Shown: positions 32,955 to 41,576 of the stretch, piece by piece
Layout of the letters: the number at the start of each line of letters is the position of its first letter
Position numbering within the stretch: position 1 is the first letter of the stretch
NCBI RefSeq assembly: GCF_003063475.1
Contig: NZ_NESP01000001.1
Location: forward strand, 1,178,001 to 1,242,000
Direction: 5' to 3'
Origin: Limnohabitans curvus
GTDB taxonomy: Bacteria > Pseudomonadota > Gammaproteobacteria > Burkholderiales > Burkholderiaceae_C
DNA: 64,000 nt
The notes under the pieces: generated by a model
Told to the model about the DNA's origin: nothing
Database searches by the model: none
What the model saw: the letters and a program-made list of their open reading frames with translations, nothing else
Made by a program: the position numbers and the translations under genes

Positions 32955-34204
32955 TCCACCGCCTCTCGCTCATTGGCCTGTGGTGCCTGATCCAGTTCTG
33001 AGCCACCGTTTTCTCGAACAGCTTTCTTGCCGGTGTAGTCCTCCCAGCGTTTGACGATCACGTCCACAAATTTCGGATCCAGTTCAATCAAGCGAGCTTG
33101 ACGCCCCGTCTTCTCACACGCGATCAAGGTGGTTCCGGAGCCACCGAATAGATCCAGAACGACATCGCGGCTCTTAGACGAATTGCGAATGGCCCGCTCA
33201 ACCAGCTCGACCGGTTTCATGGTCGGGTGCAGATCGTTGACGCGCGGCTTGTTGTAGAACCAGACATCAGCCTGGTCTCGGTCGCCACACCAAAAGTGAT
33301 CGGTGCCGTGCTTCCAGCCGTACAAGATCGGCTCGTACTGGCGTTGGTAATCAGATCTTCCCAACGTGAAAGTGTTCTTGGCCCAGATAACGAAGGTCGA
33401 CCACTTGCCGCCTGCATCGAGCCATGCCTTTTGCAATGTGTGTAGCTCCGATGAACTCATGCACACGTAGCACGCACCCTTGGTGACCACCAGCAAGTTG
33501 ACGCAGGCGTCATAGAGAAATTGGTAGAAGCCGTCGCCCAAGGCGTCGTTGAGGATGCGTCGGTCTTTGCCGCGCATCTTGTCCTTGGCGCTGTTGCCGT
33601 AGTCCACGTTGTAGGGTGGATCGGTGAATGCCATGTCTGCCAGTTGGCCATCCATCAGGCGCTCCACATCTGCCAAGACCGTGGAGTCGCCGCAAAGTAA
33701 GCGATGGTTGCCGAGGATCCACAGGTCGCCCGGCTTTGAGGTCGGTTCTACTGGGGTTTCCGGTACTGCGTCTTCGTTGGTCAGACCATCGCTTTGTTCA
33801 TCGCCATTGAGCAGATTGTCGATTTCTTCATCACTGAAACCCATCAGGTCCAGGTCGTACTCGGCGGCCTGCAACTCAGCAAGCTCCAACTTCAAGAGTT
33901 CTTCATCCCAGCCTGCGTTCTCAGCAATCCGGTTGTCGGCCAGGATGTAGGCTTTTTTCTGGGTGGGCGTCAGGTGCGCCAATTCGATGACGGGCACCTC
34001 CGTGAGTCCCAACTTGCGGGCAGCCATCAAACGGCCATGCCCAGCAATCACTCCGCGCTCACCATCCGACAGGATCGGGTTGGTGAAACCAAACTCGGCA
34101 ATGGATGCTGCAATCTGAGCCACCTGGCCGTCGCTGTGTGTACGGGCGTTGCGCGCATAAGGGATGAGCGCATCCACCGCGATCATTCTGATCTCGGGAG
34201 TCAT
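32939..34204 (-). CDS. ParB-like / DNA methyltransferase fusion
   Basis: A 421-aa protein. Residues 1-130 form a ParB/sulfiredoxin-like N domain (IAVDALIPYARNARTH, PILSDGERGVIAGHGRLMAARKLG). After an acidic linker, 160-385 is an adenine/cytosine-N4 methyltransferase with DPPY (195-198) ahead of DLFGGSGTT (351-359), the beta-class order. The ATG at 34204 has AAGGA upstream. Phage enzymes of this type methylate phage DNA, protecting it from restriction or marking it for packaging or replication. No cognate endonuclease is nearby. The promoter region contains a 12-bp direct repeat. Confidence 0.88.
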   Translation of the reverse strand: MTPEIRMIAVDALIPYARNARTHSDGQVAQIAASIAEFGFTNPILSDGERGVIAGHGRLMAARKLGLTEVPVIELAHLTPTQKKAYILADNRIAENAGWDEELLKLELAELQAAEYDLDLMGFSDEEIDNLLNGDEQSDGLTNEDAVPETPVEPTSKPGDLWILGNHRLLCGDSTVLADVERLMDGQLADMAFTDPPYNVDYGNSAKDKMRGKDRRILNDALGDGFYQFLYDACVNLLVVTKGACYVCMSSSELHTLQKAWLDAGGKWSTFVIWAKNTFTLGRSDYQRQYEPILYGWKHGTDHFWCGDRDQADVWFYNKPRVNDLHPTMKPVELVERAIRNSSKSRDVVLDLFGGSGTTLIACEKTGRQARLIELDPKFVDVIVKRWEDYTGKKAVRENGGSELDQAPQANEREAVDQVQS

Positions 34205-34230
34205 AAAGTCCTTGGGGGGTGAGGGGGAGG

Positions 34231-34260
34231 TGCAAACCCGGTGCGAACTGCAAACCCGGT
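34231..34260. repeat. Direct repeat TGCAAACCCGGT x2
   Basis: Two exact 12-bp copies (34231-34242 and 34249-34260), start points 18 bp apart, immediately upstream of the ParB-methyltransferase start. A possible operator or ParB-domain target. The 276-nt gap 34205-34480 holds no other convincing gene. Confidence 0.65.
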
Positions 34261-34480
34261 TTTTGAATCTGTCGCTATCGAAATCTCGGGCCTTTGCCCC
34301 CCGCATAGGAACTTGGCGAGGAAGGACCCAGAAATTTGTGTGGTGGGAGTGGCCTGCACTCTTTTCCACACCATAGCTGAAAATGTACGCTCAATTGGGC
34401 TGAAATGCTGCACTGGGTAAATTCGCTCATTGCCTCAGATGCACCCACATTGCCCACCGATTTATTCAAATCACGCCAAT

Positions 34481-34879
34481 TTACGCGCATGAGTTGACCG
34501 CATCGTTGAGCTTGTCGGTGACCAGTTGCATGGCCTTCTTCCAACGTCTGGCTGCCGTGTTTCGATCGCACGCAAAGCGACGACCGATCTGATGCCAGTC
34601 GTATCGCTTGGCCCGCATCCAGACCAGATGCCGTTGCTCCTCCTCCAACCACTGAACCCAACGCATCGTCTCGAGCATTCGCTCTACTGCCTCAGGGCTG
34701 GGCGGCATGGGGCGGTAGACACGCTCAGGGTCTGGGTAACGATCAGGGATCTGCATTGCAAGGCCCATCCAGGGGTTGGAGTACCCCTGAACACGCACGG
34801 CAGGTAATCGGTAGGAGGTGTGTGCTGCATCACTAAACCTTGCAGCCACATCGTCTGTTGTCCACTCTGTCTTAGCCAT
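34481..34879 (-). CDS. DUF6362-like protein
   Basis: A 132-aa protein. The ATG at 34879 has a strong AGGAGG. It reads WTTDDVAARFSDAAHTSYRLPAVRVQGYSNPWMG, then a helix-turn-helix-like C-terminus (EEEQRHLVWMRAKRYDWHQIGRRFACDRNTAARRWKKAM). This matches DUF6362 phage proteins as I remember them and suggests DNA binding, perhaps as a late regulator or terminase helper. Confidence 0.7.
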   Translation of the reverse strand: MAKTEWTTDDVAARFSDAAHTSYRLPAVRVQGYSNPWMGLAMQIPDRYPDPERVYRPMPPSPEAVERMLETMRWVQWLEEEQRHLVWMRAKRYDWHQIGRRFACDRNTAARRWKKAMQLVTDKLNDAVNSCA

Positions 34880-35078
34880 GCTGACCTCCTGAGCCATAGA
34901 GGCGCTCACCAATGCGTCTGATGAACTCACGCTCGAGGAAGTCCAGTCGCTCGTCCTGATCGGAGATGACCAGGATGTGTTGCTCACGCCAGCCTGAACG
35001 CTTGACGGCATCCAGGTCAGTCACGACAGGCTGCACCTTTCCAAGAGCGCAGCGATAGGGTTGTGCTGGGACTTTCAT
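34872..35078 (-). CDS. Small unknown protein (68 aa)
   Basis: A 68-aa charged protein (MKVPAQPYRCALGKVQPVVTD ... RLDFLEREFIRRIGERLYG), overlapping the DUF6362 gene by 8 nt and 1 nt after the RuvC-like gene. Tight packing supports a real gene. No function recognised. Confidence 0.6.
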   Translation of the reverse strand: MKVPAQPYRCALGKVQPVVTDLDAVKRSGWREQHILVISDQDERLDFLEREFIRRIGERLYGSGGQHG

Positions 35079-35079
35079 C

Positions 35080-35553
35080 TCACACCTCCTCTGGCGTCTG
35101 GCGAGCGTGGGTCAGGTAGACCAATGCAATCGCGTCCGCTTCGTTGTCGTCTGCAGGGTTGTGGCCACGTGCTTGTGCGCTCGCGATCATGTCCTCCTTG
35201 CCAGCGTTTCCTTTGCCGGTTGCGTGCTTCTTGATCGTTCCGACTGGCACGCCTTCGTAGGGGATTTGATGGTGCTCACACCATGCGGTCAGTTGCCCCA
35301 TGAAGCCACCGTAGGCATGTGCGGCATCAACTCCAGCATGTCTACGAACTTCCTCAAAAACGACCAGGTCAACGCCTGTAGTGCATTGCTTCACGTCCGT
35401 GAGCCAGCGTTTGAATTTGAGGAATCGCATGCCACCACCTTCGAAGCGTTGGGGCTTAAAGGATTGACTTCCACTTGTGATCTGACCGTCTGCACCCATC
35501 AAGGCCCATCCAGTCGTTGTGCCCAAGTCCAAGGCAAGAATCGTCATGTTCAT
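35080..35553 (-). CDS. RuvC-like Holliday junction resolvase
   Basis: A 157-aa RNase H-fold nuclease. It has MTILALDLGTTTGWAL (first catalytic Asp), VDLVVFEEVRRHAG (Glu), and EADAIALVYL with a preceding Asp pair (PADDNEADA). Phage RuvC homologues resolve branched DNA before packaging. The start at 35553 has GGAG; an ATG two codons later is also possible. Confidence 0.82.
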   Translation of the reverse strand: MNMTILALDLGTTTGWALMGADGQITSGSQSFKPQRFEGGGMRFLKFKRWLTDVKQCTTGVDLVVFEEVRRHAGVDAAHAYGGFMGQLTAWCEHHQIPYEGVPVGTIKKHATGKGNAGKEDMIASAQARGHNPADDNEADAIALVYLTHARQTPEEV

Positions 35554-35612
35554 TTCGTCTCCAGAATTTGATCGGGTGACGGGTTGGACAGGTTTCACGG
35601 TTACTCCTCTAT

Positions 35613-35634
35613 CGTGTGTGTGCGCGCACGCGTG
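35613..35634. other. Alternating pyrimidine-purine tract
   Basis: 22 nt of strict pyrimidine-purine alternation (GT then GC rich) in the gap between the primase-helicase and RuvC-like genes. Such tracts can adopt Z-form DNA. No function is implied by sequence alone. Confidence 0.4.
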
Positions 35635-35679
35635 AGGGGTTAATCAGTAAGACTGTCAAATCCGTCACCATGGTTTGGT

Positions 35680-37950
35680 TCAATCGTCTCGGTATGGGTA
35701 GCCACTGCCGCTATGAGGCTTAGGTCGTAGACTGATTCCCGCGATTGCGCGCGCACCGCCATGCAGTCGGCATTTCTCGAACTTGCGGGTCGACATCAGC
35801 TCCGAGAACCGCTTTATCGAGCCCACGTACTCGCCAGCACGCTCGGCCCACTCACGCCAATCAGTGAAAAGGTTCGATACGCCTTCGCGATGGGTCTTGC
35901 TCAAAATGCAGCGCTCTTCGATCCATTGGCCTAAGGCATCTTCTGCTTCGAAATACTCTTCGGTTGCCGATACCACGCACTCGGGTGGACGCAGCCCATC
36001 GCGCTGCCATGCGAGGCACCCTTCGACCGCCCAGGCCAAAATACCGTCACGCTCTGCGTACAGTTTCTCGGTCAGCTTGCCGTCACGCCTCTCGGGCGGG
36101 ATCGTCACCGTGAAGGGGATCAAGTGCAGTCGCCGCTTCATCGCCTCATCCACGTTGCGAATCGATGGCTTGTGGTTACCTGCGATCAACAGCTTGAACT
36201 GCGGGATGTACTCGAAGAAGTCCTGTCGCATGAAGCGAGCAGACACCTTGTCACCACCCGTGATGGCCTTGACCTTGGATTCATTCCAGCGCCTGCCTTG
36301 CTCGGTTTCCACTGACGCTACAAAGCGTGCGCCGCGCAATCCGGCCAAATCAGTGGGGTGTCGATCACCTCGGGCATCCATGAAGGTGTCCATGGGTGCG
36401 CTCGTGGCGTAGTCGCCCAAGATGCTGGCCAAGGTATTCACGAACACCGACTTGCCGTTCGCGCCGGTCCCGTACAGGAAGAACAATGCATGGGCACTGG
36501 TTGCACCGGTCAGGCAGTAGCCCGCCATGCGCTGCAAGTACTCCTGCAAAAGCAGGTCGCCGCCGGTCACGTCGTTCAAGAACGCCTTCCACTGGGGACA
36601 GTCACCCTTTGGGGTGGCCGTCGCAATTTTGGTCATGCGGTCCGCACGGTCATGCGGACGCGTGACGCCCACCTTGAGGTTCACTACGCCACCAGGAGTG
36701 TTGAGCAAGAACAGGTCTGCGTCCCACTCCTCAGTGGTGGATGCATGACGGCGATCCGACCTCGCCATGCGATCGACACCCCCCACGGTGCTGCTGGCGA
36801 GTAACTTGGCTGCCAGGCGATGCGAGTCCACCTTGAGTGCGGCCTCACGGCAGATGGCGCGAATGAGGTGATGGGACATCAAGGTCTCATCGGGTTGCCA
36901 GCGGCAACCGGTCCACACCAGCCACTTGCCCCAGGCCGCGCAATAGCGCCACTCGTCGGCATAGCGAGATGTGAACGCCAACGTCAATGCATCGTCGGTT
37001 GCCCACACCGTGGCGTCCTGAGACGTCATGGCCTTGGTGGTCTTCACGCACATACGCGGCCCAGAGGCAATGAACGTGGTCACATCAAAGCCCTCGACCA
37101 ATGCATCGGCAGCGTCCCAGCCATCAGCCTTGTCATCGGGCGGCAAGAGCACATCGCAGGAATGCGCGCCCGCATCCAGGACAGCTTGCGCCGCCGCCAT
37201 GGCGTACTCCCAGCCTGGCTTGTCTCGGTCGGGCCAGATCAAAACGGCCTTGCCTGTGAGTGGTGACCAGTCGGTTTTGTCCACAGGGGCATTGGCGCCG
37301 TGCATGGCAGTCGTGGATGTGATTCCAGCAGCGATCAATGCCTGGGCACACTTCTCACCCTCAACCAAGATCACCCGCTCGGCACTGACCATCCCCGGTT
37401 GGTTGAACAGGGGGCGAGGATCGGGTGGAGCCATCTTGCGACGCTTGGCGTCCCATGGTCGGAACTCCTTCTTGCCCCCAGGCGGGTCATAGCGATAGAC
37501 CACGGCGATCAGATGACCGGCGGGGTCAAAGTAATCCCACTTGGCCGTGGCTGGTCCCAACTCGTCGACCGGAGCTTCTTTCTTGGCTTTACGGGATTGG
37601 GTAGGTGCGGCTTGGCCAACCAGATCTGCCGCGTAGTCCAACACCCGGGGGAAGTCGGATTGAACGTCTGCACCAAGGTAAGCAGCAATCAAACCAAAGA
37701 CATCTCCGCCGTCGCCCGTGGCGCGATCGGTCCACAGCCCAGCCTTCTCCCCATCAAGGACGACCTCCAGACTGTCGCCGGGACTGCCCAAGACGTCGCC
37801 CATCAGGAACTTGCCACGGCGCCTTTTGCCAGCGGGAAACAGAGTGCTCAGCACCGATTCCAGGCGATCGATCAGCGACGCACGCAACTGCTCTCGAGTA
37901 GCGTCTGTGTCTTTGTGTGCAGTTGAGTCGTTGTCATTGAAATCAAGCAT
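35680..37950 (-). CDS. TOPRIM primase / D5-type SF3 helicase
   Basis: A 756-aa replication protein. The TOPRIM domain is at about 190-260 (VILVEGEKCA with Glu198; IWPDRDK with Asp241/243). The D5_N region lies around 350-460. The SF3 helicase has Walker A GTGANGKS (494-501) and the SVETEQGRRWNESKVKAITGGD segment. No zinc-finger CHC2 motif is seen at the N-terminus. It would prime and unwind phage DNA. Its 3' neighbours are the RuvC-like and packaging-side genes, upstream a small helix-turn-helix gene. Confidence 0.9.
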   Translation of the reverse strand: MLDFNDNDSTAHKDTDATREQLRASLIDRLESVLSTLFPAGKRRRGKFLMGDVLGSPGDSLEVVLDGEKAGLWTDRATGDGGDVFGLIAAYLGADVQSDFPRVLDYAADLVGQAAPTQSRKAKKEAPVDELGPATAKWDYFDPAGHLIAVVYRYDPPGGKKEFRPWDAKRRKMAPPDPRPLFNQPGMVSAERVILVEGEKCAQALIAAGITSTTAMHGANAPVDKTDWSPLTGKAVLIWPDRDKPGWEYAMAAAQAVLDAGAHSCDVLLPPDDKADGWDAADALVEGFDVTTFIASGPRMCVKTTKAMTSQDATVWATDDALTLAFTSRYADEWRYCAAWGKWLVWTGCRWQPDETLMSHHLIRAICREAALKVDSHRLAAKLLASSTVGGVDRMARSDRRHASTTEEWDADLFLLNTPGGVVNLKVGVTRPHDRADRMTKIATATPKGDCPQWKAFLNDVTGGDLLLQEYLQRMAGYCLTGATSAHALFFLYGTGANGKSVFVNTLASILGDYATSAPMDTFMDARGDRHPTDLAGLRGARFVASVETEQGRRWNESKVKAITGGDKVSARFMRQDFFEYIPQFKLLIAGNHKPSIRNVDEAMKRRLHLIPFTVTIPPERRDGKLTEKLYAERDGILAWAVEGCLAWQRDGLRPPECVVSATEEYFEAEDALGQWIEERCILSKTHREGVSNLFTDWREWAERAGEYVGSIKRFSELMSTRKFEKCRLHGGARAIAGISLRPKPHSGSGYPYRDD

Positions 37951-38170
37951 CCGACGACTCTCCTTTCGCCTCTGCTTCTGCTTTCGCTTGCATCCAAGCC
38001 ATCAACTCACTGACCTTGAAGCGGACCATCTTGCCGACGCGGTAATGCGGCAGGCCAAGACGCTGGCGCTCTTTAGGATGGGTGAGCAGGTAGATGGGGA
38101 CTTTCAGGCAGTACGCTGCCTCGCGTGCATCGACCAGTCTTTCGGTGAGGATTTGATTAGCGTCCGTCAT
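37943..38170 (-). CDS. Excisionase-like helix-turn-helix protein
   Basis: A 75-aa MerR/Xis-type small DNA-binding protein: RLVDAREAAYCLKVPIYLLTHPKERQRLGLPHYRVGKMVRFKVSELMAWMQ. The ATG at 38170 has GGAG 8 nt upstream. It overlaps the nuclease gene by 14 nt and the primase gene by 8 nt. It may be an excisionase or a transcription regulator; its middle-operon position favours a regulator. Confidence 0.75.
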   Translation of the reverse strand: MTDANQILTERLVDAREAAYCLKVPIYLLTHPKERQRLGLPHYRVGKMVRFKVSELMAWMQAKAEAEAKGESSDA

Positions 38171-38903
38171 TACTTTGTCTCCAGCACCGGTCCTGCCATG
38201 CGCACATCCGGCATTCAAAATGAGTGGGGTCTTGATAGGCGCGAACGAGAAGTTCGCCCTCCTCGGTTGCGGAGATCACCTTGAGCGCACGGTCAGACAT
38301 GCGCTGCGCAAGCGCCGCATCAAAAGGCACCAGCTCGGTGTAGATCTCCATGGTGTCGGCGTTCACCGCCGTGAAAACCGCTGGGTTTTCATGCAGCTCG
38401 AGATAGGCTTGGTAAAGCACCACCTGAGCGTGATAGATCGGCTTGGAGATGGCCAGCTTGTTTTTTTCGAGGTCACGCCACGACTTGGAACCGAGGCACT
38501 TGTTCTCCCACAAAGCGGGGTACTTGAAGCCATCGGGACCGCCGACGATCACGCCATCAATGTGTCCGGCTAAGCGGCCATCGAGCGCAGCAAAGCCAAA
38601 CTGCTCACCATTGGCTTTGGTCGTGCGCAGGTCAAACCCTGCATCACGCAGCCACTGGATCATGCTGTCCTCAGAGCGATGGCCACGCTCAAAGATGCGC
38701 AGCAAGCGACCAGGATGCTCACGCCCAGGATCCACGGGAGCCTTGGCGAACTCGTACTGCAAGGCACGCTCACACGAGACTCCCAAGCGTGAGGCGCCGA
38801 GGTAACTTCTCGGGCGTTGCTTGGCATGCTCACGCTGCATCCCGGCATCAATCAGCGCGCTGACCTGTCCAGCGATGCTGGAGGAGGAGTTGAAATCCAT
38901 CAT
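38157..38903 (-). CDS. PD-(D/E)XK nuclease, Cas4/RecB-like
   Basis: A 248-aa nuclease: His114-x-Asp116 in LAGHIDGVIVGG, and Glu133-x-Lys135 in LWENKC. Cys44 plus a C-terminal C-x2-C-x5-C cluster (ECRMCAWQDRCW) would bind a 4Fe-4S cluster as in Cas4/AddB. It fits a phage exonuclease working with the Sak4-like ATPase and SSB encoded next to it. No CRISPR array is present, so it is not a CRISPR Cas4. Confidence 0.85.
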   Translation of the reverse strand: MMDFNSSSSIAGQVSALIDAGMQREHAKQRPRSYLGASRLGVSCERALQYEFAKAPVDPGREHPGRLLRIFERGHRSEDSMIQWLRDAGFDLRTTKANGEQFGFAALDGRLAGHIDGVIVGGPDGFKYPALWENKCLGSKSWRDLEKNKLAISKPIYHAQVVLYQAYLELHENPAVFTAVNADTMEIYTELVPFDAALAQRMSDRALKVISATEEGELLVRAYQDPTHFECRMCAWQDRCWRQSNDGR

Positions 38904-39385
38904 TTCTTGTCTCCCTCCACCACCCAGGGCAAGTCATCCTCCAGATCCGCGAACGGATGGGCCAGAGGATCAGGCGTTGGTGGCAGTCCACGCACTGGCG
39001 GGAATTTCGTCTGCTCGTGATGCGCCAGCATGGCGTCGGTCCAGCATGTCACGATGGCATCAATGACGCGCAGGGCTTCCGCTTCTGAATACTCGCCCAG
39101 AGGTTTGTTGAATCCAATCTCGCCAGCCGACTCTCCGAATGCTTTGAGGCATTTCTTCATTGAAGCCAGTTCAATGTCAGAGGGATCGATCATGGGTACC
39201 TCCTTGAGATCGACCCGCCCATCGAGCGCGCGCTGCCAGTTCCCGTACATCGCATGGAACGTGTCCTGACATTTTTTCGAGCAGAAAACCCAGTCGATTG
39301 GGTAGCGCCGGGGATTGCCCACACCGTGACGGTTGTCGGTGTGGCCGAAACCCCGGGCCTGTCTGTTGCAGACCCAGCATTTCAT
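38900..39385 (-). CDS. DUF6511-like zinc-finger protein
   Basis: A 161-aa protein with an N-terminal zinc finger of the pattern CWVCNRQARGFGH ... YPIDWVFCSKKCQDTFH (CxxC ... CxxxC), which matches DUF6511 phage proteins as I remember them. The rest is helical and acidic. It overlaps the nuclease start by 4 nt, so it probably works in the recombination/replication module. Confidence 0.7.
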   Translation of the reverse strand: MKCWVCNRQARGFGHTDNRHGVGNPRRYPIDWVFCSKKCQDTFHAMYGNWQRALDGRVDLKEVPMIDPSDIELASMKKCLKAFGESAGEIGFNKPLGEYSEAEALRVIDAIVTCWTDAMLAHHEQTKFPPVRGLPPTPDPLAHPFADLEDDLPWVVEGDKK

Positions 39386-39394
39386 TACGCCCCC

Positions 39395-40003
39395 TTACTG
39401 AGCCCAGCTCGGTTTGCCCGAGACAGGTGCACGTTGCGCCTGAGCGGGAGCGCTGCTGGCAGGAGGTGCTTGGTAGCTTGCGGCAGGACGTGGCGCAGCC
39501 GATGTCGCCCCACGGGGGTAATCCGTCTGATCCGGCTCCACCGCCATCTTCACGACGTTGCGCATCTCACCGCGACCATCCTTTTCCACATCGATGCGCG
39601 CCACGAACTCAATGCCATCGAGCTCATTGAAGCCTTGGATGCGACGCGCGGCAGCGGCCTGCGGGGAGTTGTCCTGCGGTTGGATGTTGCGCGAGGAGTT
39701 GAGCACCGCACGGATGAAGGTGCGACCCATGTTTCCCCAAGCGGGACCCTTTGAGCTGTGCAGACCTACGTTCGACCACATCTTGCGACGGGCATATTCA
39801 CCATCCAGGATCACGAACTCACAGGCCAAGAAGATGCTGCCCGTCTCAAAGCTCTGAGTTGCATAGCCACCCGTCCAGCCTTGTGCTGCATCGTCATGAC
39901 CACCGGGCTTGATCGTCATGCGCACCGGTGCCACCGTGCCCTTGGGGATCAGGTCAAAAGATTGTTGTTGTTCAGCGTCGTTGAAATCGTTCCAGGCGGA
40001 CAT
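39395..40003 (-). CDS. Putative phage single-strand DNA-binding protein (DUF669-like)
   Basis: A 202-aa protein with an OB-like beta-rich N-terminal part (TVAPVRMTIKPGG, FLACEFVILDGEYARRKMWSNVGL) and a disordered Pro/Ala/Gln tail ending KPSWAQ. Its place between a Sak4-like ATPase and a nuclease is where phage SSBs of the DUF669 type sit. Assigned by context and composition. Confidence 0.55.
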   Translation of the reverse strand: MSAWNDFNDAEQQQSFDLIPKGTVAPVRMTIKPGGHDDAAQGWTGGYATQSFETGSIFLACEFVILDGEYARRKMWSNVGLHSSKGPAWGNMGRTFIRAVLNSSRNIQPQDNSPQAAAARRIQGFNELDGIEFVARIDVEKDGRGEMRNVVKMAVEPDQTDYPRGATSAAPRPAASYQAPPASSAPAQAQRAPVSGKPSWAQ

Positions 40004-40006
40004 GGT

Positions 40007-40825
40007 TTACTCCTTGATGTTTTGGGGTTGGGTTGCGGCTGCGCACTTTTCGATGAGTGCAAGCAGGTTTGGGGGTTCGAGCATTTCGAGCTGGCCCGAA
40101 CGGTCTTTGGCTGGGAAGCCATAGGGGTTGAGCGTGTGGGTCACGAAGGCGCGATACGGCTCACCGTCATCGCTCTTGATCTCTGCGAGCGTCACGACCT
40201 CATCGACGATGCCGGGCAGTTCGGCTGCCGTCTTGGAGCCTTCGATCTGCGGGACGAACACCTTGCGGTTGAAGTCATCCAGGCGCTCGTCCAAGATGGC
40301 CACGAACACGACGTGCTTGCCGCGTGCGTGTTGCAGGTGCATGAGCGCACCCAACATTTCCGAGCCCAGCAAGCCATAAGCACCACGGGTGTCAGGTTTG
40401 CCTGTGCGGTCGGAAACAGCCTGGGGTTGTGTCTTTGCCCAGATCAATGCCAGTCGCGCCAGCACAGTTATGCTGTCCACGAAGTAGCAGTCGTACTTGG
40501 CCAACTGAGCGGGGTCTCCATACTGCTCACAGACATGCGCGTAGTGCGCCTGCGAATACGGAGCCTCAGGTGGCAGCGCAGGGTTGGGACCAGCCAAGAA
40601 CACAACCAGGTCACGGAATTCAGGCCAGGTGGTTGGGCGCACGCAGTCACCGCGCCAGTCTTTGACAGCCAGGTCCCCGGCCTCGAGGTCGACGAACAAG
40701 GTCTTGTCTTCAGGCAGGGTCTTGAGTTGGGTGGTTTTGCCGATGCCGCTCTTGCCGAGCAGAACCAACTTCACCCCTTTTTTCTCGCGCAGGCGCTGAT
40801 CAGCGGTAATGATTGGAAGTCCCAT
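40007..40825 (-). CDS. Sak4-like RecA-fold recombination ATPase
   Basis: A 272-aa ATPase: Walker A GKSGIGKT (24-31), Walker B-like YDCYFVDS (Asp117), and a helical LALIWAKTQPQAVSDRTGKPDTRGAYGLLGSEM segment. This compact RecA-like family includes phage single-strand annealing/strand-exchange proteins (Sak4), which need an SSB. The ATG at 40825 overlaps the antirepressor stop (TGATG). Confidence 0.8.
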   Translation of the reverse strand: MGLPIITADQRLREKKGVKLVLLGKSGIGKTTQLKTLPEDKTLFVDLEAGDLAVKDWRGDCVRPTTWPEFRDLVVFLAGPNPALPPEAPYSQAHYAHVCEQYGDPAQLAKYDCYFVDSITVLARLALIWAKTQPQAVSDRTGKPDTRGAYGLLGSEMLGALMHLQHARGKHVVFVAILDERLDDFNRKVFVPQIEGSKTAAELPGIVDEVVTLAEIKSDDGEPYRAFVTHTLNPYGFPAKDRSGQLEMLEPPNLLALIEKCAAATQPQNIKE

Positions 40826-41574
40826 CACGCCACCTCACGCAGTTCTTGAGCGACGCTCGGATTCCAGAGGATCTGGTAACCGCTGTGACCATTGCGCGAG
40901 TACGGCAGAGCTTCCGCCCATGCCTCACCCGGTTCGGTCAGCTCCCACTCATCACGCTCGTTGCGCACCTGCAGACCCAGGTTGGCCAGGCGCAGGTTGG
41001 TGGTCTTGGCCGAGAGGCCGACCAGCTTGCCCAGTTGCGTGGCATTGAGAGAGCAGATCGGCTCGTTGGCTGCGGGCAGCGCGCGACGCAAGGTCTCGAT
41101 GGCCAGGCCGGTGTTTTCATGAATGCAGGTCAGCGTCGCCGCCATGGCGATGCCCACCTTGACGCCCGGCACCTTTGCCACGGCTTCCCCAATCAGGAGC
41201 AGCGAAGTGACACGGTCCTGGGTAGGTGCAGGCAATGCGGCCATGGCGGACACGGCATAGGAGCCGGTCTTGCGGATGGCAGGCAAAACCTCGTGGGTAA
41301 CCCAACGCTTGAAGCGTTTGGCTTCGGCCTTACGGCTTCCTAGCACCAAGGCATACAGCCCGGGCTCGTTCACCGTGGTCATTTCTTGAGTTCCACCAGG
41401 GGTGTGAATTGAATTCACACCCTTTTCGTCGTCGTCTAGACGCTCAAGTGCCTTGCGATCAAGGCTGATAGTCGACAGCACGTCGGCTGCCACGAACCAT
41501 GGTTCGCCCTGTGCGTCGGTGACCACACGGACCTGGCTGCCCTCGAAATCAAATGCGACAAGTTGCTGTTTCAT
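40825..41574 (-). CDS. BRO-family antirepressor-like protein
   Basis: A 249-aa protein with an N-terminal BRO-N domain (FDFEGSQVRVVTDAQGEPWFVAADVLSTI ... RKTGSY) and a C-terminal part with a helix-turn-helix-like region (LNATQLGKLVGLSAKTTNLRLANLGLQ). BRO proteins bind DNA and often act as antirepressors or early regulators. It lies 2 nt after the upstream gene. Confidence 0.85.
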   Translation of the reverse strand: MKQQLVAFDFEGSQVRVVTDAQGEPWFVAADVLSTISLDRKALERLDDDEKGVNSIHTPGGTQEMTTVNEPGLYALVLGSRKAEAKRFKRWVTHEVLPAIRKTGSYAVSAMAALPAPTQDRVTSLLLIGEAVAKVPGVKVGIAMAATLTCIHENTGLAIETLRRALPAANEPICSLNATQLGKLVGLSAKTTNLRLANLGLQVRNERDEWELTEPGEAWAEALPYSRNGHSGYQILWNPSVAQELREVA

Positions 41575-41576
41575 GA

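Noticed and set aside
32939..34204. Methyltransferase as part of a restriction-modification system
   Set aside because: No restriction endonuclease or specificity gene is adjacent. The ParB-fused form is typical of phage orphan methyltransferases.
38157..38903. Cas4-like nuclease as a CRISPR adaptation protein
   Set aside because: No cas1/cas2 or array is present. The neighbours are phage recombination genes.
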